The notes: generated by a model not told the origin, from the letters alone. 64,000 nucleotides of DNA from Muricea muricata (GCA_963855995.1 OY979717.1:27051746-27115745), one strand, 5' to 3'; shown: positions 12,506-24,620, counted from the stretch's first letter. Translations and numbers: made by a program.

Positions 12506-15500
12506 GTAACGAATACGATGTATGTTATCTCTTTTGTTTTGCGTTTTATTCTTGTATGCGAGGAGGAATTAATTTGCTTGGGGATTGTTATGTGGGATCA
12601 CTCACTTCGCGGTTGATATCAAGAACATACGAAATTTGCTCAGGGTTTACATTGTTAATATGTCACGACACGGTCAGATTTGAAATACTCGCAATTCGAG
12701 CTGTAACAGATATAAAACGTGAGGTGCAGGCGAGCGTTTTAATATGAGAGTTTTAAGTTCAAATATGATCCACTTTAAAAGCCATCAGTTTAGCTACGAA
12801 GAATTTTTTAATATAGATGCTATATAAGACGAGAAAATCAAGGCAAAGATTTGCGAAAATCTTCGACTACGTGTGGTTTATCACATATAAAGACTCCTTC
12901 ATGGCTATTAATATTCTTTGTTTCCCGTGAATTATTATTATTGATTAACAAATAGATTGAAGCATGTGTTGGAGCTGATAAATGACTTAGCATTCACTCT
13001 CGTGTTGAAAATTTTGACCCCGTCGCATATGCCAAGTTCCCTAATAATTACACATAGTGAAACTTGTAATTTGATTGGTCAATACCCGTGCAGAATGGAA
13101 ATTTGAAATTCAACACCGCTTCGCATTTGTGGGAGTTTGCATGTTTTACAGAATGAGAAAATCATTCATGTCATGGATTTTTCATCACGCTATCCCACGC
13201 TATACAGGGTGTATAAAAACGCAATCCTTGGTTCGCATAGAGATTCAAAAAAGTAGTCGAGGGCCTGTGTAGGAGTGCGTATGCATTTCATTTACCAGAG
13301 ATGATCTCAATTGTTTTAGAGTAAATTGACCAGGGCGGTCAACATAGCATATGTGCCAAAAGCCGAAACTGGAACGAAAGTTCTCAAAACCATCCCGCCC
13401 TGAAGTGGCAGTGCGGACAAGCAAAAGCAACAGCCTTTCTGAAGTGCTTATAGTGTTTATAAAAGGTTGCTTTTTGGGGTGGTCATCAGAAGCGAAAATT
13501 GTGTACAATATTTCAACAAAAAATCACTATGTCGCATGTCAACTCATGGGCTTTCAGCCCGCGAAACGGCTTTAAATATGAAGTTTTTTATTAATATACA
13601 ATGCTTGGGTACTCACAGTGTAGAATGAATAAAAATATTGTGAAATTCAAATGTTTAAAACCCAGGGATGTGCGTATTTTGAAACACATTAAAAATGGCT
13701 TGCGCGAGAAATTTACTGAGATGCTTAAATGTAATTTTGAGTTGGTGGGTAGAAAATAAAATTATGTCAAAATTTCAAGAAATTTGATTGAGTCTAAGCC
13801 ATTCAAAACGTCGCGCGAACGTATATTTTCTCAATATATAAGAATCGTTTTTCGGAAGAAATGTTCCAATTTCAATTAAATGTCCTTTGGGAGGTGTGTG
13901 CAAATTAGGTAAATACATAAATTAAACATGCACAAAACTAATTTTGCGAAAAACATGGAAGTTCGCGCGACGTTTTGAACGGCTAAGACTCGAGCAAATT
14001 CTGTGAAATTTTGTACAGCAATACATGTACAACACCCGACAAATTTTCCATCTACCACGTCAAAATTAGTTCTTAGTATTTAAGTTTTGCGCGCAATGCA
14101 TGTTTAACTTGTCGTAAAAGACACAACCCCCAAGATATTAACGTTTTAAATTTCTCATTTTTTCGGTTTGTTCTAGATTATAAGTACCAAAACAATCTAT
14201 TTCAATAAAAAACATCGTACATCGATTTGTATACTTTTTTATACACCCTTCAGATTCAACAGGGGGGGGGGGCAGTTGATGGCTCTCAAAGCAATCTCTT
14301 AAAAGATGCCCTGCAACTTTTAATACCAGCTCATGGTGACATTCAAGACTCAAGAAGCACAAGCGTAAACCGGCTCACTTTGGAATTTTTTCTGTCCGAA
14401 ATCATATTTAAGCCTTTTCTGTAAATTGATTGGCCACATGAACGTTGCGTATGAGGCCGCACGGACCGCGCGAGTTTCAAATCCACATGAAGCCAATGTT
14501 TTTGTTTTTAGGAAATATAGGCTGCAATTTTCAAAAAATGCTGCAATTTTTAATATTGAAAATGAATTCAGACGGCGAAGAGCGCAATGAAAGTGAATTC
14601 TACTGTCCTACAGAGCATTTTACTTGTCCTGTCCCGAGAAGAAACGAGGTTTCATCGCCCAGAAGTGCAATGGAGAGTCCAACTTCACAAGAACAATTTC
14701 GTGCTAACAACTTCACTCCCACAGTCGAAATCCGCAACCATGAAATAGACCTATCTAATACTTAATTTAAATGTTGTGTTTTTATTAGTTCCTATAGGGT
14801 CTATAGTTTGCTTGGAACAATGGATCGAAGTTTTATAATAGTATTTATAGTAGTTTTATAATATCACCGTTCTCGCTGTTTGATATATTTACATCTCTTA
14901 AAATGAAAATTTACTTATCTTAGGGTATAAGAACTATCCATTGCAAAACATCACTAATGCTGGGGAAACGAGTGGTTTGCTCTTGACGCTCAATGTCCAG
15001 TTGGAAGATTATCAACCAGATACAGAAAGTGTTGGTGTGAAGGTCCTAATTCATGATCAGGATGAGCCGATATTTATTAAGGAAGGAGGTTTTGCAGTCA
15101 TGCCAGGACGAAAAGCATTGGTTTCAGTCACAAAAAAACAGGTTTGTAACTGAAAGCATAGTATATAAATACAGTTATAGTTATGCATGGTAATTTTTGT
15201 AGTCACGTTTTGGTACTTACATGGTTAGCTGTTGGTAATACAATGAATAACCTTCATATTGCAATGTAATAATGTAGTTAAAATTCCTTTTATATTGATC
15301 TAATAACAGGTGAAAACGCCCCAACCACCTTACGGACAGGCATGCGTAGAAGAAAAGAGCCACTATTCCAAGACACTTTGCATGAGTACCTGTAAGGAGG
15401 AATATATCATCCAAAATTGCAAATGTCAGAGGCCACCAAAAAGAAGTAAGCCTAAAACTACAAAAACAACCGCAACATATCCCAAAAAAAGACTCTGAGC

Positions 15501-18500
15501 AGCCTGTGCGTATTATATTTCCGACGTGTTTTTGTGATCATACGTCTCGCCCTGTCTATATGTCATCGAGCACTCTTATATAATAGACCCATTTTTGTAT
15601 GTACCTGTGGTTCCGAACATTTACGAACATCATCATCATAAAGAGCATGAGCTCGTAGTGGAGACCTTGGTCTTACTCTCGGTTTTACTTTCAGCTTTTG
15701 CCTATTTTTAGAAAATAACATAAAGGTTTGTAGCAGAAAGGACGTTGAAACCTGCTGTAATGTGTATGAAGGTATTGTTGAGAATGTTTAAATACTAAAT
15801 GAATGAAAATACTGGTTGCAAGATTTCAAAGGACGGTGATCAATATTCGCAAGGACTTAATGTCCGAGTTTCTCCGCAGCAGAGATATAAAAAGAAACGT
15901 CAAATCACAATTTCACGCCTACGATCATTAAGCGTAAGAAATGTGCCTATTGTGATAGCTACCATACACGCAAAATATTTATACAGCGTGTATCAAAAAA
16001 CGTTTACGCTTACAAAACGTCTGCTAATGCAGAAAGCGTTCAATGTTTTTAACAAAGTGCTGTATAACTATGAGTAGCTTAGCTCCATCTGGAACAACTA
16101 AAGCCACGGTTAAAATGCCTTTTGTGTACAAGACGGATTACTAAAAACCAATTTTAAGTTACTAGGACATATAAGTATGGATCGAGCACGCGACCTTAAA
16201 AAATTAGACTTTTCGCCATTGGTGCACATTTTGTTACACATGATTGATTTTAAGTATTATTAAATTGATTCATTATAAATTCATTTTATGCATAATTAAC
16301 TTTTTGCACCAATCAGAGATCCGCATGCGTTAAAGTGCATATGACACGATTATTTTTTCTTCAAAAATTCGCCGTGACGAGACGATTCGAATGATGTGTA
16401 CCATTCGGTGAATGGTAAATACTTCCAAAGATATTTGGTTTCAAAGGCGCCAAAAATGGGTTTTTAAAAATTATGGTCAAGAGAAAACAGGCTGCGTCGA
16501 ACAGCTCTGTTACGTCATAGTAGGTGGAAGTCGCAATACCGCCTACAAAAAACAATAGAAGTCATTTGCGAAGCGAAAAATAGCAAAACTAATCACTTTC
16601 GGGAGATATATGTTTGCATATGAGCTTGTACATTTTAGGCAACTAAAAATTCATCATTGTGTCTCGGAAATAGCTAAAATTTAAAGATTCGAGTCGAGTG
16701 CAATGTTGGCATTGAGATGGGCGCCATGTGTCCCATATCGTGCTTGTTTATATGGTTATTCTCTGCTTCGAAGCTGTAAAAACACATTGGACAGAGTGAT
16801 ATACTGAAATGAATATGCATGAAGATCAATGAACTCGGAATACAAGGTTATTAAATCGCTAGCTGAGCAAAATAGTATAAGGCACATGAAAATTAAAGTG
16901 AAACGGCGCAAGCATGTTGACTGCGCTTGTATTGGACAATGATTACAATTATAATCGATTATAAAATTAAACGCAAAGTCTTATCAAATTGCTATTTTTG
17001 GATGTTTAATACATAGAGGATATTACACGTGCACGGTGTCGTGAAGATACGAATATTATTTTCTCGTGTTGAAAACAATATTTTGCTCACTCGCGCTTTA
17101 CTCACTTCGTATCTTTGTGCCACCGTGTGATACTAATATTATACATAAATAATATATAAAAATATTATACAGGGTGTCCCAAAAACCCCCCAAAAACTAT
17201 TGAACTCACCTATTGTTAACATTTGAATGCCCTAGCACTTGTTGAAAAATTAAAATATCTTTGCAAAGTACGTTTGTTTTGCTCATGGGAATTTACTCTA
17301 AACTTTAAAAGCAAATCAGACTTAGAAAAAATGAAAACAATACTATCTTGTTAGTTTGTTTGATCTTCATTTACCCGGCTGAAACAACTTATACCTGTAG
17401 ATAATATTGATAAAAACCAAATTGAATAGGCTAAAATAACCCATGCATAAAATTTGATTGCATTTTTAACATGCACTCGTAGGTTTAGCTTTTTTTGTCT
17501 GGCATAAAAATGGTTAACACTGAGTATTGATATTAATTATGACGGTTATGTCAATAGTTTATCCACTCGTGGGAGGTATTGAAATTCTAACAATAGATCA
17601 TTTTCAATAGTTTTTGGGGTTTTTTGGGACACCCTGTATGGTCAGATGTCGACGCAAGCGAACAGAGAACATAGAAATCCCGCGGGAAAACACACTCGTA
17701 TTTCACGCGTTACATATTTTTTCATATCTTCGCTAGTGATAATATGGAAAATACGAGTGTTTCAGTTTACAGTAAAACAGCTATAACCATATTATAATCA
17801 TTGTTATGTTTGTGTATTTTATATCAACTTGTATGGCTGGATTGAATGTATCATTTATCGTTGTATCATTCAACAACACATCATATATCGTTGTGCGTAT
17901 GGCAAATTTTGAGATTAGATACGAATGCAATGCATTGACATGAGCTTTTTATTATTCTATATCAGATACATAATTGTGCCGCGTTTTAATTAAATATATT
18001 GTAAAGTGTAAACAACTTATTTTAGCTTTAGGTTTTGGATTATTATTCTACTTGTAACCATAATCTATGCTATTCAATTATCTTTAAATATCCAATTAGG
18101 TAATACAGTATAAATTAACATAAAGTATGAAATATACTATACATAAATATGAAGCTTTGCGTCTAAATCTGTAATGGGCAAGATGATACTACGGTTTCGG
18201 ATTGAGCTTGGACACGCGTGATTCGAATGCGTATGTTTCTCGTGCGAAACGTACGCGTTGCTATGCGGAAACTGCCACGTTTCCAAGGGTAAACTTTTTA
18301 GTTTGGTCAATGGTCATACGGCTATTTACGTTCTAAAAAGTTTGCCCTTGGAAACGTGACAGTTTCCGCATAGCAACGCGTACGTTTCGCACGAGAAACA
18401 TACGCGTTCGAATCACGCGTGTCCAAGCCCAATCCGAAACCGTAGTATGTGTACCGCACGAATGCTTGAAACATATAAGAAGGTATACTTTGGGGCATTT

Positions 18501-21500
18501 GGTCGATTTTTGGCATTGTACAAACGACTTGGCACACGGTATAAACGACTGCAATATCCTGTTGGCGCATTCGACTTCTTCATGCGCTTTTAGTAAGTTT
18601 ACTCAACTGGCAATTTAATAACGTTAAATTTCTTTTCCGTGTATTAAACCCTGTATATCACTGGCCAATGTGCTTTTACGGCTTCAAAGTGAAGAATTCC
18701 TTTGTAAACAGACACGATATATATGTGACACAAAACTCCCATCTCAATTCCGACATTGCATTTGACTCAAAATTCAAATTTGAGCTATTTCCTTAAATTT
18801 CTGAGATACAATGATGAGTTTTCGGTCGCGTAAAATGTACAAGCTCATATAAAAACAATGTCTCCCAAAAGTGTTCTTTTTGCCTATTTTCCGCTTCGCA
18901 CATGACTATAATTTTGTATTGCAACTCCCGCTTACTATGACGTCACAACCCGTATTCGTACTCCGGTTCTTTTCTTCCGCCCATGATTATAAAAAGCCTT
19001 ATTTTTAGCACGTTTGAAACCAAATATCTCCAAAAGTATTTATCTATTCGACGAATGGTAGACATTCAAATCGTCCAGCAACGGCAAATTTTCGAAAAAA
19101 AGTGATTATGCCATCTGCACTTTAATTCATCGTGTAAAGTAATTTTTAATTTTTTACCAGTTATTTGTGCTTGCACCAAAGTGTTTGAAACTTTGCCATC
19201 TCATTAAACATACTCTATATTTTACACTGTCTGTTCAAAACCCGTTTTAAGCAAGAATTCTTTGTGTTCAAAGATTTTAAAAAATCTTTCTGGACTTATA
19301 CATGCCTTGAACATTTCTTTAAAAATATTAGCCGAAATTAGCCAAGTTTAATAAACTGAAGACAGCGTTTTGGGTAAAAGGCAAAATTTTCTATCACTTT
19401 GTATTATGTTAAAATGGAGAAAACCACCCTTTGAACAGTATCATTGCTCTATCTATCTATTAATTGTCATCTTTATAAGACCTGATGCCTTATTGTTTCC
19501 ATGAAGACCAAATAATGGAAAAAAGCAACAACCTTATTTTCAATTATTTTTCAATGCAATTTTCATTAGATAAAATCCATCAATCGCCATTTTTTTGCTT
19601 CTCACAAAAATTCTTCCTCGGGTTAAACGTCTATATCTCGGCGAATAATTTATAGAAATCTTAAAAATATACATCAAAAGTTAAGTTACAGACATTAAAC
19701 GTATAGACAAGATAGCTTCTTTAGTTCTTTAATTAGAGCACGTCAAAGAGGGGAGGGGCATTTTTTGCGCTACCACAGTGCCAAATCCATCCACTATCGG
19801 ATCCTGCCGCATTACAAAACGCGGAAATATAAAATCTTCAGTGGCTTAACGTCTCCTATGCAACAACGTGGCTTTTAGCTATGTTGTCCGTTGTCGGGAT
19901 CAACTTAGAGTGGTTTTTCAACGTAATTCACTCACCCATTCGCTCCATCAAACTTCCTTGTCTAAGGGACTGTTTACATGAAATCCTGGCTGTCCGGCCA
20001 GGTACGCGAGGTCATTATTTTACTTGTACTTATAGGAGGGAATTTTATCCCACTTGCCAGGAAATTTTGTAATTTTTACTGCCTCAGTAACATTGACTCC
20101 GCCCATAGCAACATGCAAGTTTTGACCAACAAGCGTCAAGTTTCGCAATGCGAAGCAAACACGTAAAAAACACACTGTGCACGCTCAATTACAAATGGTG
20201 GTACATTCGACAGAGTAATTGTAACATTGTTTTGACCATATTTGGTAGTTTTCACCGCGGGAACGGGACAGCCCGTTTTAAATTTGTACACTGAGCGGAA
20301 ATAAATCTTTGGGCTGGTTATGCCACTTTTGATATTATCTAAGGGCGTGAACTTTCAGGTTTACGAATCACATTTTTGGCCAACTTGAATATTGCTATAA
20401 CTCTGTTTTTTACTAAATGGATTTTTATTTTCCTATTTTAATTCAGTACTTCAACAAAAAAAAACAATGACTTAAACTCCAATCCTTTTCGCCTGTGGTA
20501 CTGTTTTGCTGTTACATTTCTAGGCCAAAAATTTAGGTGAATTGCATTAGCAGACGTCTAAACGCAAACTCCAAATTTTATATATTCTGTATATCTTATA
20601 CCATTATAGAGAAATTTTCCGAGAAAGGAATGTTCGAAAATTGCAGTTGTTTGGATTCTTGTGAGAAGACTACATACGAAACAGATTTGTCCTACGCATT
20701 TTTTCAACAGATCCCAAACACAACTTCACTTCATAATCAATTTGCATTGTCCGTACGCGATTCAAATAGATCAGCCAAGCTTATTACATGGCATGATTTC
20801 CTGGGGTAAATAATACAATTTAATTACTATTATTATACATTGCAGTTGTTTTATGCATTATGATTGGTCAATTGCATGCAGATAAATGCAACTATCAGGC
20901 AATCTGCAGATAACTGAGTTATCTGCATGCTGAGCTTGCGATGTTCATTTTTATTGTTTTATGAGCCATGTTTTTATTTTCAGCTCGAAATTTATAATAA
21001 AACAATTACTGTATTTAGTTTTTGTTCTTTCCGCTTGAAATGTATAATAAAACAATTATTGGATTCGGTTTTTGTGATATGCAAAATTATCGATGTCTCG
21101 GTAAGGCCTATCAGCCTTGCCTTCGGCTCGGCTGATAATTCTTACCTTGACATTGATAATTCCGCATATCACAAAAACCTCATCCAATAATTGTTTTTAA
21201 TTTACTAAGCCTCTATGTACACTATTGTTTACAGACTATTGCCAATATTTTGCCTAAATTTGAAAGTAAGTTTGACTTTACTTACTATGTGGTACATTTA
21301 GTCTGTAAATGTGATTTAGCCTGTTAATCTAGGTCCTTTATAGCGTTTTGGATGCTTTTCATTTGCCAGAGATAATCTCAGTTGTTTGGGAGGAAACATG
21401 AACATGGCATGTCGAAACCTGAATCCGGAACAAAAGTACTCAAACTGACCCTGTCTGAAAACGGCAGTTTCGACATAACCCTAACTTCTGAAAAGCAAAA

Positions 21501-24013
21501 GTAACAGTCTTTCTAAAGTGCCTATAATTTTTAGAAGGGTCATAGTTGAAAGTTCAAGCTTAAAAATAATGTGAAGGTCACGTGCTTCGCAACGAAAATT
21601 CCTCGTCGACCCAACACACCGGGGAAAGCGAATAATATTTTTTGGAACTCCTTTGCTTGTTTCTACAGCGGCTGTTAAACGTATTCGTGGAAATATTCGC
21701 TCCCCCTTGTGTGGTAGCCCACGAGGAAAATTTGTGACGATTGCGCCTGACGTTCAAATTATTTTGAAGCCTAAACTTTCAACTTTAACACTCGATTTTG
21801 TACGAGTGGTTTTTTATTTTAAAATCTAATTAAAGTTTTAAAAATTATTTTCAGAATGAAGCGCAAAACATACTCCGAATAGCAACATCTTGTAAACTCA
21901 AGATATGAGCTATTGAAACAAGATAACACAAATCACGGTGATATTTCGACTTTATTGCAAAGTCATTGTCAATAACTTTGGTTTGACTTTGCAATAAAGT
22001 CGTAATATCACCGTGATTTGTGTTATCTTGTTTCAATAGCTCATATCTCGAGTTTACAAGATGTTAATATTCGGAGTATGTTTTGTGCTTTATTTTGTCA
22101 AATTGCCTGCTGGTAAAGGTTTTTATTTTCAGAACTCTAGTGATATTTAACAGTTATTCTACAAACTCGAGTCGTATATGAGCTGATATACGACGAGAGG
22201 GAGTAGAATAACTGTCCTATTATACACACAACTGCTACCAAAAACCTTCCCAGTGAAGTTGCATTTTACTAAAATACAGTCAGGTTAGCAATGTAAACAA
22301 CTTGAGCTTATACAGTATAAAACACTATTTATCGTTATTTAAAAAGAATGTTTTAACAAATTTTGCCAAATTCCAAATTCTTAAATTAAAATATGAATGT
22401 TTTGGGCAAAGCAAGCGCTTGTTGATCTCAAAATCGAACAAAAATGTTTCTTATTACAGCAATTCAAAACAATCATAATCTTTTTCCAGCTTTCGGGAGA
22501 CTTATTCAATATAAATTCGTAAAAAAAGTGCATTTTATAGTTGGTCGCAAAATCTAGACTGTATGCAAACGAAGAAGATAATGACTTGTATTGTAGTTCT
22601 GTAGTTATGAGTTTCCGAACCATCTAGCTCTATTAACTAAGACCAAACACATAAAAAAGTTAAATGTACAATAATGATGCACCTCTTTAAATTATATACG
22701 ACTAAGTATGTATATTAATTTCGGCAGGCCTGAATAATTTTTATCAACATCATCCAATTATTGTTTGTTATGTCAATTGTAAATTATTTGTGTTTGTTTC
22801 AGAAAAAACGTTCTTCAACTGTCCATATACATGAACGACCTTAACTACATTCGCATTGAAGTGGTTCAAGCATACTCTTGGGAAAGCTTTGCGGGCAAGT
22901 ATAGATAAACTATTGTATAATTATAAAATATTCTCTGCACTAGGTATAATGATTGATTTAGACACAAATCATAGCAATATAATAGAAATAAATAACAACA
23001 CAACCTTTTAGTGACTTCTGTTCCAAAATTTCAAATAACATCGAAAAATAATTATGTTACTTATGTGAGCTCGTGCGAAATAATATTAATTACCTACAAT
23101 ACCAAAAAGAAATACAATTTTTATAGTCTTATTGCCTTTTATTGTCTTGACCAGTCGATCATTAGGGCTGTTCATATAGGTACTTTGCGAGTAGTTGGGC
23201 GGCTAGCTTAGTTTGGCAGAGATTTGAACATCGATTAGTTTTGATATAGGCTTGATGTATCCTCTTCCTCAGGGCGTTGCGTCGCGTGCGACCGCTAAAG
23301 ACCCTGGAATTCATGATTCCAGAACTGCAGATTTTAAGCACTATAGTTTGCAATGCGCATTAGTAAGAATCAACAGCTTCCAACGGTATTAAATGAAGTA
23401 TTCCGCAGTTTAAAACATAAGCTTTGATTACGTAATATCGCAGTCCACATTCTTTGATATTCATCACCGGACAAGACCGAAATAAATTCATAAACATTCC
23501 AATTACAACACTCATTGTCTCTTCGGCAATGTGAACTATTTTCTAAGGAAGGAGTTATGACCAAAATGTAGCTATCAGTAAATTTAAATCACAATTTTTC
23601 TTTGTTTATTTTTGTTGATGACATGTGTCAATGTTATCAAAGAGAACTGATCACAGCTCGGTACGAATTTTATACGTTTGAGAGGTGAAAAATATTTTAC
23701 GAACGAGGCATGGCGAGCAAGTGCATCTATACTTTCTTGAACAATAACAAACTTAAGGCATTTACTATTTTGTCAAGATATGGAAAATATATTCTTCTTC
23801 TTTATTTTACCATATTATTATATACTGTTTACTTAAAATTAATGTATAAATTAATATGTATGTTTCTTGCTTTCAGCGGAATTTGGTGGGACAATAGGCC
23901 TTTGTCTTGGTGCGAGTCTCTTGACGATTGTAGAATTAATGGATCTAATCTGCCATATAGCTGTTTTGTTGTTCAAAAAATTAATGAAGAACATGCGAAT
24001 TAAAGATAAATAA
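11932..24013 (+). CDS. DEG/ENaC/ASIC-family sodium channel, gene 1 (seven exons, 470 aa)
   Basis: A trimeric amiloride-sensitive-type cation channel of the plasma membrane. Joining seven exons gives 1413 bp with all phases consistent. What shows it: the cytosolic HG gating motif in FHGIRYF (residues 39-40); TM1 at about 53-75; the post-TM1 FPAVTICN block (97-104); an extracellular domain with the conserved cysteine pattern, including GLCHTFNSG, IHDQDEPIF, PYGQACVEE, CMSTCKEEYIIQNCKC and ENCSCLDSCEKTTYETDLSYA; and the pre-TM2 AEFGGTIGLCLGAS block with the G-A-S selectivity filter at 437-439, then TM2 and a short basic tail. The length fits the 450-550 aa of the family. Gating ligand is unknown; cnidarian relatives include peptide- and proton-gated channels. 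The start at 11932 aligns with the start of gene 2. Coding exons: 11932-12505, 14924-15141, 15310-15445, 15712-15771, 20610-20805, 22803-22894 and 23877-24013. Confidence 0.88.
12506..14923. other. Intron 1 of channel gene 1, with MITE-like insertion
   Basis: The intron runs from gtaacg to ttatcttag. Positions 13203-14250 look like an inserted element with termini agggtgtataaaaa (13207) and ttttttataccccct-like ttttatacaccct (about 14236-14248). It contains an internal inverted repeat (about 13740-13840 against 13940-14075). Block 13283-13465 recurs at 21353-21540. A run of g lies at 14262-14271. Confidence 0.55.
14924..15141 (+). CDS. Channel gene 1, exon 2 (extracellular beta-ball/palm)
   Basis: Residues 192-264. 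It contains NAGETSGLLLTLNVQ and VLIHDQDEPIFI, matching the ASIC region with IHSQDEP. Acceptor ttatcttag|gg at 14923 and donor cag|gtttgt at 15142. It enters in phase 1 and leaves in phase 0. Confidence 0.9.
15310..15445 (+). CDS. Channel gene 1, exon 3 (cysteine-rich thumb)
   Basis: Residues 265-309 plus one base. Encodes PYGQACVEE and CMSTCKEEYIIQNCKC, the ENaC thumb disulfide region. Acceptor aataacag|gtg and donor aagaa|gtaagc. Intron 2 is only 168 bp. Confidence 0.9.
15712..15771 (+). CDS. Channel gene 1, exon 4 (60-bp microexon)
   Basis: Twenty codons in phase 1-1, containing KVCSRKDVETCCNVYE. Acceptor ctatttttag|aa and donor gaag|gtattg. It supplies the segment corresponding to CTPEQYKECA in ASICs. 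Without it the thumb would lack conserved cysteines. It is too short to appear as an open frame and was found from phase and paralogue comparison (gene 2, 50068-50127). Confidence 0.85.
17170..17636. mobile_element. TA-flanked MITE, Tc1/mariner-like ends
   Basis: The ends are cagggtgtcccaaaaa and its complement ttttgggacaccctg, each next to TA (17168-17169 and 17637-17638). Length 467 bp with no coding capacity. TA duplication and CAGGGTGTCCC-like ends fit mariner-type MITEs. Confidence 0.8.
18187..18447. repeat. Near-perfect 261-bp palindrome
   Basis: Arms of about 105 bp beginning tactacggtttcgg and ending ccgaaaccgtagta, with a loop of about 50 bp. CpG-rich relative to its surroundings (acgcg motifs). 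It looks like a foldback MITE. Confidence 0.85.
20610..20805 (+). CDS. Channel gene 1, exon 5 (thumb to palm)
   Basis: Residues 330-394 plus two bases. Encodes EKFSEKGMFENCSCLDSCEK and TTYETDLSYA, then the segment ending TWHDFLG. Acceptor ccattatag|ag and donor ctggg|gtaaat, in phase 2. Confidence 0.88.
21045..21200. repeat. Palindromic MITE-like repeat
   Basis: Arms aacaattattggat and atccaataattgttt, then ttttgtgatatgc and gcatatcacaaaaa, around a centre rich in gcc/ggc. It abuts intronic sequence with no clear TSD. Confidence 0.7.
21353..21540 (+). repeat. Dispersed block, copy of 13283-13465
   Basis: Shares cattt-ccagagat-atctca, aacagcctttct/aacagtctttct and aagtgcctata/aagtgcttata with the block in intron 1. 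Same orientation, about 75 percent identity by eye. Confidence 0.65.
21548..21786. repeat. Small foldback repeat
   Basis: Ends agttgaaagttcaagcttaaaa and ttttgaagcctaaactttcaact are imperfect reverse complements. The interior halves also pair (attcctcgtcgac against gcccacgaggaaa). Confidence 0.6.
21864..22088. repeat. 225-bp palindrome
   Basis: Long, almost perfect arms, such as atcacggtgatatttcgac against gtaatatcaccgtgat, and aaacatactccgaat against attcggagtatgttt. It is a foldback MITE-like unit. Confidence 0.85.
22149..22218. repeat. 70-bp inverted repeat
   Basis: Ends cagttattctac and gtagaataactg, with inner gtcgtatat and atatacgac arms. It resembles a minimal MITE. Confidence 0.7.
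22803..22894 (+). CDS. Channel gene 1, exon 6 (pre-TM2 palm strand)
   Basis: Residues 395-425 plus one base. Encodes LQLSIYMNDLNYIRIEVV, the strand that leads into TM2 (compare LDIFFEVLNYE in ASICs). Acceptor tgtttcag|a. The donor is GC: gcgg|GCAAGT at 22895. A GT donor four bases downstream would put exon 7 out of frame. Confidence 0.82.
23877..24013 (+). CDS. Channel gene 1, exon 7 (TM2, selectivity filter, C-terminus)
   Basis: Residues 426-470 and the taa stop. Contains AEFGGTIGLCLGASLLT, with the G-A-S filter, an acidic residue (E445) in the pore helix, TM2 and a basic end. Acceptor ttgctttcag|cg. The C-terminal tail is very short compared with vertebrate ASICs. Confidence 0.87.
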
Positions 24014-24620
24014 CTTGGCCAAAAACTGTTCAGCAAATGCGCATAATTATTACATAATTATAATCTATTACAAAATGTATAAATATCAAAACCAAAATTA
24101 TAAGCCGTGTGTATACATACAGTAATTAAGTAAAAATTGATTGCATAAGCAATGCAGCATAAGTAGTAAACATTTAATCAGACGCTAAGACGTCCAAGCC
24201 GCAGAATAGGAAATCATAGAAGGGCCAGTCGAGTCAGAAACTTTGAAGTTGTTGTCCGCACGCATGTCGCTTTATGCATGTCATTATGCAGGTAATTCTA
24301 TCCAGTCAACTGCATTTTCTGGCCAATGAAAACACCTATAATGGGCTGTTTCGGGCCATTCATTGCAAGAAAAGGGGACATGTTGCACTGCCGAGTGGTC
24401 CTACTGTTCATGACCCAGCTCCTGAGAAGTGAGCGCGCGACGAAAATGTCGTAACCGCAAAATTACTTTAACTGCTGAAGAGGAAATATAGCAATGTAAT
24501 TTAAACCAATAAATATTCGTTTGATTTGACAACGATTTTCGGCTAGTACGTTTTTCGTTTATCATATATATCCAATATTTCTTATATATTTATTGCTGTT
24601 TCACAAAAGTTACGTCAAAC
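24014..24620. other. 3' flank of gene 1, duplicated after gene 2
   Basis: Aligns with 57165-58110: gacgtccaagccgcag, gaaactttgaagttgt and attgcattttctggccaat. It likely contains the 3' UTR and marks the right part of duplication unit 1. Confidence 0.7.

Larger units (their letters stand above)
16310..19145. mobile_element. Foldback element with about 500-bp inverted ends
   Basis: Positions 16310-16825 and 18645-19145 are diverged reverse complements, with anchors such as ccaaagatatttggtttcaaa against tttgaaaccaaatatctcc, and tgggcgccatgtgtcccatat against a diverged copy near 18730. No transposase is seen between them. Confidence 0.65.
15772..20609. other. Intron 4 of channel gene 1, with nested elements
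   Basis: A 4.8-kb intron. It holds a 2.8-kb element with long terminal inverted repeats (about 16310-19145), inside which lie a TA-flanked MITE (17170-17636) and a perfect-looking palindrome (18187-18447). Intronic blocks 15795-15930 and 19780-20400 align with 51127-51260 and 51380-51790 in gene 2, so those are ancestral intron sequence. Confidence 0.7.
20806..22802. other. Intron 5 of channel gene 1, with a cluster of small palindromic repeats
   Basis: A 2-kb intron packed with foldback repeats at 21045-21200, 21548-21786, 21864-22088 and 22149-22218, plus the dispersed block 21353-21540. No coding sequence is seen. Confidence 0.7.

Noticed and set aside
13205-13575. Plus-strand open frames in intron 1 of gene 1
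   Set aside because: They lie in a repeat that recurs at 21353-21540 with indels that break the frame.
15799-16077. 92-codon open frame in intron 4 of gene 1 as a coding exon
   Set aside because: The homologous segment in gene 2 (51127-51260) does not keep the frame, so it is conserved intron, not coding.
22891-22900. Canonical GT donor at gggcaa|gtatag for exon 6
   Set aside because: It leaves phase 2, which puts the conserved AEFGG block of exon 7 out of frame; the GC donor gives the correct phase in both genes.
23162-23564. Two minus-strand open frames in intron 6 of gene 1
   Set aside because: Cysteine content is suggestive, but there is no family match, no splice context and no counterpart in gene 2.
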